From an uncultured Oscillibacter sp. (GTDB taxonomy: Bacteria; Bacillota; Clostridia; Oscillospirales; Oscillospiraceae): a stretch of DNA of 10,166 nucleotides. The stretch is taken from contig CAJTJA010000076.1 in assembly GCA_910576845.1 (NCBI GenBank), positions 1 to 10,166 on the forward strand, written 5' to 3'. Shown here one piece after another: positions 1 through 6,923 of this stretch; position 1 is the first letter of the stretch, and the number at the start of each line of letters is the position of its first letter. The notes under the pieces were generated by a model. That model was not told where the DNA came from. It did no database searches and saw only the letters and a list, made by a program, of their open reading frames with translations. Position numbers and translations under genes: made by a program.

Positions 1-1293
1 TGGTTCTCCTCCGCCCTGTGGCCCTTCTCCACCCTGGGCTGGCCGGAAAAGACCGGGGACCTGGATTTCTACTATCCCACCTCTGTCATGGTTACCGGCT
101 ACGATATCATTTTCTTCTGGGTTTCCCGGATGATTTTTTCCGGCTGCGAGCAGATGAAAAAGATTCCCTTCCACACCGTCCTGATTCACGGCCTGGTCAG
201 AGACGACAAGGGACGAAAGATGTCCAAGTCCCTGGGCAACGGCATTGATCCTTTGGAGGTGGCGGAAAAGTACGGCGCGGACGCCCTGCGCTTCAACCTC
301 ATTACCGGAAACAGCCCCGGAAACGACATGCGCTTCTATACGGAAAAGTGCGAGGCCATGCGAAATTTCGCGAACAAGGTTTGGAACGCCAGCCGCTTTG
401 TGATGATGAACCTGGGAGACATGGAGACCTACGCCCTCCCGGCGGCGGAAGACTTGGAGCGGGAAGACAAGTGGGTTCTCTCCAAGCTGAATACTTTGAT
501 AAAAGAAGTCACCGAGAACCTGGAGAGCTATGAGATTGGCGTGGCCTCCGCCAAGGTGTATGACTTCCTGTGGGACACTTACTGCGACTGGTATATCGAG
601 CTGACGAAAACCCGGCTGAACGGCGAGGACGAGGCGGCGAAAAATACCGCCCGGAATGTGCTGCTGTATGTGCTGGCGGAGCTTTTGAAGCTCCTGCATC
701 CTTTCATGCCCTTCATCACTGAGGAGATTTTCCGGGCCCTGCCCAGGCGGGCGGGAGCGGAAGACCAATTCCTCATGCTGGCAAAGTGGCCGGAGTACTC
801 TGCGGCCCTCAGCTTCCCGGCGGAGGAGGCCGCCATGGAAGCCGTTATGGACACCATTAAGGCCATCCGGGCCCGCCGGGCGGAAATGAATGTGCCCCCC
901 AGCAAAAAGGCGGAGGTGCTGCTGGTCACTGCCGCGCCGGAGCCCTATGAGCAGGGCCTCCACTTCCTCCAGCGTCTGGCCTTCGCGTCGAAGGTGGGCT
1001 TTGCCGCCGAAGCTCCGGCAGATCTCACCGGTCAGGTGAGCATCGTCACTCACAACGCTACAGCTTATCTGCCCCTGAGCGAGCTGGTGGACCTGGCGGC
1101 GGAGCGGGAGCGCATCGCGAAGGAGAAGGAGAAGGCGGAGAACGGCCTGCGGATTGTGGAGCAAAAGCTCTCCAACGAGAAATTTGTCTCCCGGGCCCCG
1201 GAGGCGGTGGTGAATGCCGAGAAGGAGAAGGCGGAGAAGTTCCGGGAACTCATCGCCAAGCTGGAGGAGTCGGCAAAGGCGCTGGGGAACTGA
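1..1293 (+). CDS. valS: Valyl-tRNA synthetase, C-terminal half (5' end outside window)
   Basis: Class I aminoacyl-tRNA synthetase that charges tRNA-Val in the cytoplasm. The reading frame is open from base 1 and gives 430 residues; the family is usually about 880, so the N-terminal half with the HIGH motif and editing domain lies to the left. The fragment opens with WFSSALWPFSTLGWPE, typical of ValS just before the second catalytic motif. The KMSKS signature is intact at fragment residues 73-77 (nt 217-231, within GRKMSKSLGN). The helical anticodon-binding domain follows at roughly residues 155-280 (for example DTYCDWYIELTKTRL). The end, about residues 365-428, is a Lys/Glu-rich coiled coil containing LSNEKFVSRAPEAVV, the ValS tRNA-binding arm. 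No frameshift is visible. The next gene starts 42 nt downstream on the same strand, with no terminator in between. Confidence 0.97.
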   Translation, partial: WFSSALWPFSTLGWPEKTGDLDFYYPTSVMVTGYDIIFFWVSRMIFSGCEQMKKIPFHTVLIHGLVRDDKGRKMSKSLGNGIDPLEVAEKYGADALRFNLITGNSPGNDMRFYTEKCEAMRNFANKVWNASRFVMMNLGDMETYALPAAEDLEREDKWVLSKLNTLIKEVTENLESYEIGVASAKVYDFLWDTYCDWYIELTKTRLNGEDEAAKNTARNVLLYVLAELLKLLHPFMPFITEEIFRALPRRAGAEDQFLMLAKWPEYSAALSFPAEEAAMEAVMDTIKAIRARRAEMNVPPSKKAEVLLVTAAPEPYEQGLHFLQRLAFASKVGFAAEAPADLTGQVSIVTHNATAYLPLSELVDLAAERERIAKEKEKAENGLRIVEQKLSNEKFVSRAPEAVVNAEKEKAEKFRELIAKLEESAKALGN

Positions 1294-1335
1294 GCCGCGG
1301 CGCAATCCGCCGGAGTGAGGAAAAAGAGGCAGTCT

Positions 1336-1668
1336 ATGCAGACAATCATTGTGCTGTTGAATCCGGGGAAACTTAAAAATCCGAATATGGATGTATGCTG
1401 CTGTGTTCCAGACCGAATTGAAGAGGCGTCTGAATCTTTGATTCAGGATAACGGTTATAATTTTATTGACACGGAAACAGGACGGCCTGGACCGTTGATG
1501 GGAATCTGGCTCAAGACGGAAAACGCGGGCGGGAGCTGGCCGGTCATTCGCAGATTGTTCCAAAGCGAAGAGTTTATGGGGAATGATTTGTCCGAGTCCG
1601 CTCAGATTTATATTTCTGAGAAAGATACGGATGGCCTGGAAAATTGTTCTCTGGTTTTTCCGGAGTGA
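1336..1668 (+). CDS. Hypothetical protein, 110 residues, AT-rich orphan gene
   Basis: Function not recognised. The ATG at 1336 is chosen because AGAGG lies 6 nt upstream; an in-frame GTG at 1315 would add seven residues but has poorer spacing. The protein starts MQTIIVLLNPGKL, has a CCC cluster near residue 20, and looks like a small soluble alpha/beta protein with an acidic C-terminal half (GNDLSESAQIYISEKD). No signal peptide or membrane segment is seen. A hand count of 1381-1620 gives about 48% GC, against roughly 70% in accC, so codon use differs from the neighbours and points to possible transfer or weak selection. It sits 42 nt after valS, probably on the same transcript, and ends just before a strong terminator. 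Single small genes with such chemistry are sometimes immunity-like proteins, but nothing here shows that. Confidence 0.7.
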   Translation: MQTIIVLLNPGKLKNPNMDVCCCVPDRIEEASESLIQDNGYNFIDTETGRPGPLMGIWLKTENAGGSWPVIRRLFQSEEFMGNDLSESAQIYISEKDTDGLENCSLVFPE

Positions 1669-1704
1669 CCATTTCGGTTTGCTGGAATGACAAGGACGGC
1701 GCAT

Positions 1705-1738
1705 AAAAAGGCGGCTGGCATATGCCAGCCGCCTTTTT
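1705..1738. terminator. Bidirectional intrinsic terminator between convergent genes
   Basis: A perfect 34-nt palindrome: five A, then GGCGGCTGG, centre CATATG, then CCAGCCGCC and five T. As RNA it forms a stem of at least 9 GC-rich pairs with a U-tract on either strand. It lies 37 nt after the 110-residue gene and 15 nt beyond the trkH stop on the other strand, so it can end both transcripts. Confidence 0.9.
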
Positions 1739-1752
1739 GAATCCTGTTTCTG

Positions 1753-3207
1753 TCACATCCGCCGGATGATCCGCCGCCGTTTCCAGATGGACGGCGCGAA
1801 CAGCAGCAGCATAGGGAAAATCTCCAGCCGGCCCACCAGCATGTCGAAAGACAGCAGGAGCTTTGACCACCAGGCGAATTCAGAAAAGTTTCCCACCGGC
1901 CCCACCATTTCAAGGCCTGGGCCGATGTTGTTAATGCAGGCCGTCAGGGCGGTGAAGGTAGTGACAATATCAAACTGCTCCAAACTCAGCAGCAGGAAGG
2001 AGACGGTGAAGATAATCAGGTACACGGTAATAAACAGGTGTACGCTGCGGATATGCTTGTCCGTCAGGGCCTTCCCCTCAAAGCGGGTGGTGGTGACGGC
2101 GTTGGGGTGGAGCATCTTCCGCATATCTCCCCAGGAGGTTTTGGCCAGAATCACAATCCGGGCCACCTTAATGCCGCCACCGGTAGACCCGGCGCAGGCC
2201 CCGATGAACATCAGCACGACCAGGATTCCCTTGGAGAAGGTGGGCCAGAGGTTGAAATCTGCCGTGGCGTATCCAGTGGTGGTGATAATAGAGGCCACCT
2301 GGAAGAAGGAATAGCGGAGGCTCTGGGCAAGGGAATCATACATGTGGAGAATATCCACGGCGATGGCAGCTACTGCCGTGCCCACGATGGCTACATAGGC
2401 CCACAGTTCCTCGGACCGGAACACATCCCGGAACCGGCGGACTAGCAGAAAGTAGTACAGATTGAAGTTCACGCCGAAGAGGAGCATAAAAATCCCGATA
2501 ACGATGTCGAAATAGGGGTTGTCATAGGCCCCCACGCTGAGGTTCTTATTGCTGAATCCCCCGGTGCCCGCGGAACCAAAGGCATGAATGCAGGAGTCGA
2601 ACAAGGGCATTCCTCCCAGGACCAGGAGAGCAATTTCCACCAGGGTCATGACCAGGTAAATGCCGTAGAGAATCTTTGCCGTGTCGCTCATACGGCTTAC
2701 CAGCTTTCCAACGGAGGGACCCGGCATTTCCGCCCGGAGGAGGTGCATGCCGTGTCCGTCGGTCATAGGCAGCACCGCCATAACGAATACCAGCACTCCC
2801 ATGCCCCCGATCCAATGGGTGAAGCTCCGCCAAAATAAGATGCTTTGGCTCAGGGGCTCCACCGCCGTGAGGATGGTAGCTCCAGTGGTGGTGAAGCCGG
2901 AGACCGTTTCAAAAAAGGCGTCTATAAAGCTGGGGATGTACCCGGAGATCAAAAAAGGGAGGGCTCCAAAAGCGCTCATCAGCACCCAGGCCAGGGCCAC
3001 TACGGCAAAGCCGTCCCGGGCGTAGAGCGCCGTCTGCTTAGGACGCTTGTGAAAGGGCAGACCCATAACCAGCAGCAGGAGAACCGGTCCTAAAAAGGGA
3101 AGGACAGGCTCCCTGTACAGCAGGGCTGTCAGAGTGGGCAGCAGCAGCAGCGCTGCCTCTGTCCATAAAATCCGCCCGATAACAAAGCCGATCATTTGAT
3201 AATTCAA
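1753..3207 (-). CDS. trkH: Trk potassium uptake protein TrkH (membrane channel subunit)
   Basis: Integral membrane K+ translocating subunit of the TrkH/KtrB family; 484 residues is the normal length for TrkH. Hydrophobic segments run through the whole protein. The four selectivity-filter loops of the fourfold pseudo-repeat are visible: TTTGA at 106-110, SAGTGGFS at 212-219, ITTTGYA at 308-314 and CINNIGPGL at 424-432. ACAGSTGGGIKVAR at 337-350 is the conserved TrkH segment thought to form the gating loop. SFDMLVGRLEIFP at 453-465 is also family-typical. The start is TTG at 3207: AAGGGGGG lies 8 nt upstream, whereas the ATG four codons later would be about 20 nt away. The gene follows trkA by 14 nt and its ribosome binding site touches the trkA stop, so the two are co-transcribed and probably coupled. 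It ends before the bidirectional terminator. Confidence 0.96.
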   Translation of the reverse strand: MNYQMIGFVIGRILWTEAALLLLPTLTALLYREPVLPFLGPVLLLLVMGLPFHKRPKQTALYARDGFAVVALAWVLMSAFGALPFLISGYIPSFIDAFFETVSGFTTTGATILTAVEPLSQSILFWRSFTHWIGGMGVLVFVMAVLPMTDGHGMHLLRAEMPGPSVGKLVSRMSDTAKILYGIYLVMTLVEIALLVLGGMPLFDSCIHAFGSAGTGGFSNKNLSVGAYDNPYFDIVIGIFMLLFGVNFNLYYFLLVRRFRDVFRSEELWAYVAIVGTAVAAIAVDILHMYDSLAQSLRYSFFQVASIITTTGYATADFNLWPTFSKGILVVLMFIGACAGSTGGGIKVARIVILAKTSWGDMRKMLHPNAVTTTRFEGKALTDKHIRSVHLFITVYLIIFTVSFLLLSLEQFDIVTTFTALTACINNIGPGLEMVGPVGNFSEFAWWSKLLLSFDMLVGRLEIFPMLLLFAPSIWKRRRIIRRM

Positions 3208-3221
3208 GAAGAGTGCCCCCC

Positions 3222-4592
3222 TTATTCCTGGCAGATGTCATGGATATCCTGAAGAGAGGTGTCTGTGGTGACGACAATCACGTCGTCGCCCAGGCTCAGG
3301 CAGTCGCTGCCGGAGGGGATGATGATTTTCCCGTTCCGCTGGACGATGCCCGCCAGGAGCAGGCCGTTTCGGAGCTTCAGGTCCTTCAGGGGGACGCCGA
3401 TGAAAGGCGCATCCGCCGTGACGCCGAACTCCAGGGCTTCCACCGCTCCCTCCACCAGCCGGTGGAGGGTCTTGATGTGGGCGCCGGAGGCGCTTTCCAT
3501 GGCCCGGACATACTGGACGATCAGCTCCGTGGTGGTGGAGCGGGCGGAGATTACGCTGTCGATCATGCTCTCGTTGCTCACCAGGTCCACCAAGGACTTC
3601 CGGTTGATTTTCGCCACCACTTTGCAGTGATTTCCGGATTCCTTGGAGGCGCACATGCTCATTAAGATGTTGGCCTCGTCAATGCCGGTGATGGCGACGA
3701 AGGCGTCCGTCTGGCCGATGCCCTCCTCGTGGAGAAGGTCCGAGTCCGTGCCGTCCCCCACAATGACCAGGGCTTTGGGAAGCTGTTCTCCCATTTGGAT
3801 GCAGCGCTGTTCGTCCCGGTCGATGATCTTCACCGACATGCCCATATTCAAAAGCTCGCTGGTGAGGTAATAGCAGATTTTGCTGGCCCCCACGATCATG
3901 ACGGTGGACGCCTTGGAGCGGAATACTCCCAAGTGCCGGAAAAATTGGGCCAGCTGGTCCGGAGAAGAAGTGAGATAAATCTTGTCTCCGGACCGGAGAA
4001 CAAAGTCGCCGGAGGGAATGATGGTCTCTCCCTTTCGGGCCACGGCGCAGATCAGCACCCGGACCCGGATATTCCGGTACAGGTCCGCCAATGGAAGCCC
4101 GTCAAGAGCGGAATCAGCGGGAAGCCGGTATTCCACCAGCTCCAGCCGCCCCTTGGAAAAGGACTCCACCTTCATGGCGGCAGGGAAGCGGAGCACCCGG
4201 GCGATTTCCCTGGCGGCGGCCCGTTCGGGATTGATTGCCATGGAAAGGCCCAGCTCATCCCGCATGAAACGAAGCTGCTTTTCATACTCCGGGTTTCGGA
4301 TGCGGGCGATGGTGTGTTTGGCCCCAAGCTTTTTGGCCACCAGGCAGGAGAGAATGTTCAGCTCGTCGCTGGAGGTGGTGGCGATCAGGAGCTCCGCTTT
4401 TTCCACCTCCGCCTCTTTCTGCACGCTGTAAACCGCGCCGTTTCCGCAGACGCCCATAACGTCGTAAATATTGATAATATTGTCGATCAGCCGCGGATCC
4501 TGGTCAACAACCGTAACGTTGTGGCCGTCGGCGGAGAGCTGCTGGGTCAAAGCTGAGCCCACCTTGCCGGCGCCTACAATGATGATTTTCAT
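3222..4592 (-). CDS. trkA: Trk system potassium uptake regulator TrkA (two RCK units)
   Basis: Cytoplasmic nucleotide-binding ring subunit that gates TrkH. It has 456 residues, the usual TrkA length, with two tandem RCK units. The first Rossmann domain begins MKIIIVGAGKVGSAL (GxGxxG at residues 7-12) and ends strand 2 with VTVVDQD (acidic D30). RCK_C domains fall near 140-225 and 370-455. The second Rossmann domain (from about 230) starts VMIVGASKICYYL, so its glycine motif is degenerate, yet it keeps the acidic VKIIDRD at 254-260. The start at 4592 is set by GGGAGG 5 nt upstream. An upstream in-frame start at 4688 is rejected because the extra codons would cover the -10 box and lack homology to the family. 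It is first gene of the trkA-trkH operon, divergent from the fatty-acid operon. Confidence 0.96.
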   Translation of the reverse strand: MKIIIVGAGKVGSALTQQLSADGHNVTVVDQDPRLIDNIINIYDVMGVCGNGAVYSVQKEAEVEKAELLIATTSSDELNILSCLVAKKLGAKHTIARIRNPEYEKQLRFMRDELGLSMAINPERAAAREIARVLRFPAAMKVESFSKGRLELVEYRLPADSALDGLPLADLYRNIRVRVLICAVARKGETIIPSGDFVLRSGDKIYLTSSPDQLAQFFRHLGVFRSKASTVMIVGASKICYYLTSELLNMGMSVKIIDRDEQRCIQMGEQLPKALVIVGDGTDSDLLHEEGIGQTDAFVAITGIDEANILMSMCASKESGNHCKVVAKINRKSLVDLVSNESMIDSVISARSTTTELIVQYVRAMESASGAHIKTLHRLVEGAVEALEFGVTADAPFIGVPLKDLKLRNGLLLAGIVQRNGKIIIPSGSDCLSLGDDVIVVTTDTSLQDIHDICQE

Positions 4593-4652
4593 GACTGCCT
4601 CCCAAAATGGACCGGACTGCAAAGCCCGTATGATGCGCTGAATGATACCCTG

Positions 4653-4658
4653 ATTATA
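4653..4658 (-). promoter_or_regulatory. Probable -10 box of the trkA-trkH promoter
   Basis: A perfect TATAAT on the minus strand, 60 nt upstream of the trkA ATG. At 17-nt spacing the -35 position reads TTTCTT, which is a poor match, so the promoter may be weak or activator-dependent. A T-rich run lies just upstream. Confidence 0.5.
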
Positions 4659-4704
4659 TAAGATATCCACAAAAAAAGAAATACCCAATCCGCGAAAATT
4701 TTCC

Positions 4705-4733
4705 TTGACAAGGAGGGGCTCTATGTGTAGAAT
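4705..4733 (+). promoter_or_regulatory. Promoter of the acpP-acc-fab operon
   Basis: Perfect -35 TTGACA at 4705-4710, a 17-nt spacer, and -10 TAGAAT at 4728-4733 (5 of 6 to consensus). Start of transcription is expected near 4740, giving a leader of about 65 nt before the acpP ATG. This is the only consensus-like housekeeping promoter I see for the downstream genes. Confidence 0.85.
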
Positions 4734-4737
4734 AATT

Positions 4738-4777
4738 TCAATTATTTTAATTAAATATTTTTAGTTAAAATAATTGA
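4738..4777. promoter_or_regulatory. Long AT-rich inverted repeat, candidate operator for the fatty-acid operon
   Basis: The left arm TCAATTATTTTAA (4738-4750) and right arm TTAAAATAATTGA (4765-4777) are perfect complements over 13 bp. After one mismatch four further pairs continue inward (TAAA with TTTA), leaving a 4-nt centre. The repeat begins 4 nt past the -10 box and spans the expected transcription start, the usual place for a repressor site. Firmicute fatty-acid operons are commonly controlled by FapR or MarR-type FabT/FabR regulators; which protein binds here is not shown by the sequence. It could also fold as a weak 5' leader hairpin. Confidence 0.6.
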
Positions 4778-4804
4778 TATTTTGATGAACAAGGAGAATC
4801 GCAA

Positions 4805-5035
4805 ATGGAATTCGAGAAAGTGCGTGATATCATCGTGGAAACTCTGGGCTGCGAGGCGGAGCAGGTAACTATGGAAGCTTCTCTGTCCGAAGATCTGGGT
4901 GCGGATTCCCTGGCGGCGGTGGAGCTGGTCATGGCTCTGGAAGAGGCCAGCGGTATTACCATTGATGATGCCGACGTGGAGAGCCTGAAAACCGTGGGCG
5001 ATATTGTGAAGTATCTGGAGGCTCACAAGGCCTGA
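4805..5035 (+). CDS. acpP: Acyl carrier protein
   Basis: Small acidic carrier of growing acyl chains in type II fatty acid synthesis; 76 residues, normal length. The phosphopantetheine attachment motif is LGADSLAAVELVMALEE, with the modified serine at residue 35. The four-helix pattern and the ending LKTVGDIVKYLEAH are typical. It differs slightly from the common DSLDxVEL form by having DSLAAVEL. The ATG is supported by AAGGAG 8 nt upstream. It is the first gene after the consensus promoter and inverted repeat. A 95-nt spacer with a hairpin separates it from accB, which may let the cell make more carrier protein than carboxylase. Confidence 0.96.
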   Translation: MEFEKVRDIIVETLGCEAEQVTMEASLSEDLGADSLAAVELVMALEEASGITIDDADVESLKTVGDIVKYLEAHKA

Positions 5036-5071
5036 AACTTCCCGCGCCTACATGAAACTATTTAAAATGCG

Positions 5072-5109
5072 CCGTCCTGCCGGAAGCGTAAGCTGCTCCG
5101 GCGGGACGG
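5072..5109 (+). promoter_or_regulatory. GC-rich RNA hairpin between acpP and accB
   Basis: CCGTCCTGCCGG (5072-5083) pairs with CCGGCGGGACGG (5098-5109): 12 pairs including one G-U. The 14-nt loop contains a small inner stem AGC-GTAA-GCT, so the tip could be a GNRA tetraloop. No T-run follows, so it is not a standard terminator. It could stabilise the 3' end of an acpP transcript, mark a processing site, or act as a partial attenuator. Confidence 0.65.
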
Positions 5110-5130
5110 TCCGCCTGGAAAGGAATGACT

Positions 5131-5544
5131 ATGACCAACCAGGAAATTTATGATCTTATTGCCCGCTTTGACAACAGCGGCCTTCAAAAGCTGAAGCTGT
5201 CTCAAAGGGACTTTCAAATAGAACTGGAGAAAGCGGCCCCTGGCGCGGCGGCGGTTTCCGCCATGGTCCCCGCTGCTCCCGCAGATGCGCCAAAGGCGGC
5301 GGAGGCCCCCGCTGTCACCGCCCCCTTGGTGGGCACCTTTTACGCTGCCCCCGCCCCGGAACAGCCCCCCTTCGTCACAGCGGGGGACCGGGTGAAGAAG
5401 GGACAGACCGTCTGCCTGATTGAGGCTATGAAGACCATGATCGAGGTGCCCGCTCCCTGTGACTGCGTGATCGAAGCGGTGCTGAAGGCCAATGGGGAAC
5501 TGGCGGCCTTCGGCGAGGCGCTGATGCGCTACCAGCCATGCTGA
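5131..5544 (+). CDS. accB: Biotin carboxyl carrier protein of acetyl-CoA carboxylase
   Basis: Carries CO2 on biotin between the carboxylase (AccC) and the transferase (AccAD). The protein has 137 residues from the chosen start: an N-terminal helical part (1-35), an Ala/Pro-rich linker (about 35-64, APADAPKAAEAPAV) and a biotinyl domain (65-136). The biotin-accepting lysine is K101 in IEAMKTMIEV; most family members read EAMKM, so the Thr after Lys is unusual. The ATG at 5131 is preferred because AGGA lies 6 nt before it. An in-frame ATG at 5125 is nearly in contact with that AGG, though a weaker GGA upstream could serve it, adding two residues. The gene overlaps accC by 7 nt, consistent with coupled translation and balanced subunit amounts. 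Confidence 0.95.
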   Translation: MTNQEIYDLIARFDNSGLQKLKLSQRDFQIELEKAAPGAAAVSAMVPAAPADAPKAAEAPAVTAPLVGTFYAAPAPEQPPFVTAGDRVKKGQTVCLIEAMKTMIEVPAPCDCVIEAVLKANGELAAFGEALMRYQPC

Positions 5545-6923
5545 GGCGGGTGCTGATTGCCAACCGGGGGGAAATTGCCCTTCGGGTCCTTCGGGCCTGC
5601 CGGGAGATGGGGATCGAGACGGTGGCTGCCTACTCCGAGGCGGATGCCGAGGCCCTCCATGTTCAGCTGGCTACGGAGTCTGTCTGCATCGGCCCGGTGA
5701 AGGCGGCGGACAGTTACCTGAACCAGGACGCCCTGCTGACGGCGGCCCTGGCCACCGGTTGTGACAGTGTGCACCCGGGCTATGGCTTTTTATCTGAGAA
5801 TGCGGACTTTGCCGACGCCTGTGCCCGGGCGGGCCTGGCTTTCATTGGCCCCTCTGGGGACGCCATCCGCAAAGCGGGCTCCAAGTCCGCCGCCCGGGAT
5901 TTGATGAAGACTGCAGGGGTCCCCGTGATCCCGGGGTCCGGCGGCTTTGTCTCCTCTGTGGAGGAGGCCCTGGCGGCGGCGGAGGCCGTGGGCTGGCCTG
6001 TGCTGCTGAAAGCCTCCGCCGGAGGCGGGGGAAGAGGTATCCGCCGCTGTGAGGGGCCGGAGGTTCTTCCCTCCGCGTATGCCGAGGCCAAGGCGGAAGC
6101 TGCCGCCTGCTTCGGGAACGACGAGATGTACCTGGAGAAGCTGGTGCTGAACCCCCGTCATGTGGAGGTGCAGATTCTGGCGGACCGCCAGGGGCATACC
6201 ATTTACCTGGGGGACCGGGACTGCTCCGTTCAGCGGAGGAACCAGAAGCTGATTGAGGAGGCCCCGGCCCCGGGACTCAGCCCGGAACTGCGCCGGGCTA
6301 TGGGAGAGGCAGCCGTCCGGGCGGCGAAGGCTGTGGGCTATGAGGGCGCCGGAACCGTAGAATTCCTGGTAGACGGGGAGAATTTCTATTTTATGGAGAT
6401 GAACACCCGCATCCAGGTGGAGCATGGGGTGACGGAGCTGGTGACCGGGGTGGACCTGGTGCGCCAGCAGCTGCGGACTGCCTCCGGCCTGCCCCTGGAT
6501 GTCTGTCAGGAGGACGTGGAGGTCCGAGGCTGCGCCATAGAGTGCCGCATCAACGCCGAGGACCCCCAGGGGGACTTCCGGCCCTGCCCGGGCAGGGTGG
6601 AGTTCCTTCACTTCCCCGGAGGCGCGGGGGTCCGAGTGGACTCCTGCCTCTACAACGGGTGCGCCATGTCCCCCTATTACGATTCCCTGGCCGCCAAGGT
6701 TCTGGCCCATGGGGGCACCCGGCTGGAGGCCATCCGCAAGCTCCGGCGCTGTTTGGAGGAATTTGCCCTGGAGGGCTTCCCCACCAACGCGGAGCTGTCC
6801 TATGAGATTTTGTTCCACCCTGTTTTCGTCCGGGGCCGGTGTACCACGGGCTTCCTGGACGCTCATCTGCCGGAGCTGCTGGAGTTCAGCCGCCGGGTGG
6901 AGGAGAAGGAGGCAGAAGCATGA
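5538..6923 (+). CDS. accC: Acetyl-CoA carboxylase, biotin carboxylase subunit
   Basis: ATP-grasp enzyme that carboxylates biotin on AccB with bicarbonate and ATP. The length of 461 residues is slightly above the usual 445-450, the excess being a charged C-terminal tail (RRVEEKEAEA). The N-terminal domain starts VLIANRGEIALRVLRAC. The ATP-lid glycine loop is SAGGGGRGIR at about 160-169. Residues matching the E. coli active site are all present: K116, K158, H208, K237, E275, E287, R291, Q293, E295 and R337. The motif EMNTRIQVEHGVTE (287-300) has Gly where nearly all relatives have Pro after the His. The C-terminal domain includes LEGFPTN. It begins inside accB and its TGA overlaps the accD ATG by 4 nt. 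The end also carries AAGGAGG, which serves as the accD ribosome binding site. Confidence 0.97.
   Translation: MLRRVLIANRGEIALRVLRACREMGIETVAAYSEADAEALHVQLATESVCIGPVKAADSYLNQDALLTAALATGCDSVHPGYGFLSENADFADACARAGLAFIGPSGDAIRKAGSKSAARDLMKTAGVPVIPGSGGFVSSVEEALAAAEAVGWPVLLKASAGGGGRGIRRCEGPEVLPSAYAEAKAEAAACFGNDEMYLEKLVLNPRHVEVQILADRQGHTIYLGDRDCSVQRRNQKLIEEAPAPGLSPELRRAMGEAAVRAAKAVGYEGAGTVEFLVDGENFYFMEMNTRIQVEHGVTELVTGVDLVRQQLRTASGLPLDVCQEDVEVRGCAIECRINAEDPQGDFRPCPGRVEFLHFPGGAGVRVDSCLYNGCAMSPYYDSLAAKVLAHGGTRLEAIRKLRRCLEEFALEGFPTNAELSYEILFHPVFVRGRCTTGFLDAHLPELLEFSRRVEEKEAEA

Noticed and set aside
1291..1318. Small stem CGGCG/CGCCG just after valS as a valS terminator
   Set aside because: Only 5 pairs and no T-run follows; the real terminator is at 1705-1738.
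4593..4688. Upstream extension of trkA by 32 residues
   Set aside because: The added codons cover the TATAAT box, lack TrkA similarity and have no suitable ribosome binding site, whereas 4592 has GGGAGG at 5 nt and starts exactly at the Rossmann strand.
4723..4764. AAGGAGG followed 6 nt later by an ATG and a 13-codon frame (possible leader peptide)
   Set aside because: The Shine-Dalgarno and ATG lie between the -35 and -10 boxes of the acpP promoter, so they would not be in its transcript. The rest is the AT-rich inverted repeat.
5038..5066. Possible internal promoter before accB (TTTAAA-like -10 near 5061)
   Set aside because: No -35-like hexamer at 16-18 nt upstream and only a weak -10; not enough to call.
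5790..6866. 358-codon minus-strand frame opposite accC
   Set aside because: Reverse-strand shadow of a GC-rich gene with no recognisable domain.
6839..6919. Earlier GTG start for accD
   Set aside because: It lies inside accC, adds 27 residues without similarity to the family, and the ATG at 6920 has both AAGGAGG and the ATGA overlap seen at neighbouring junctions.
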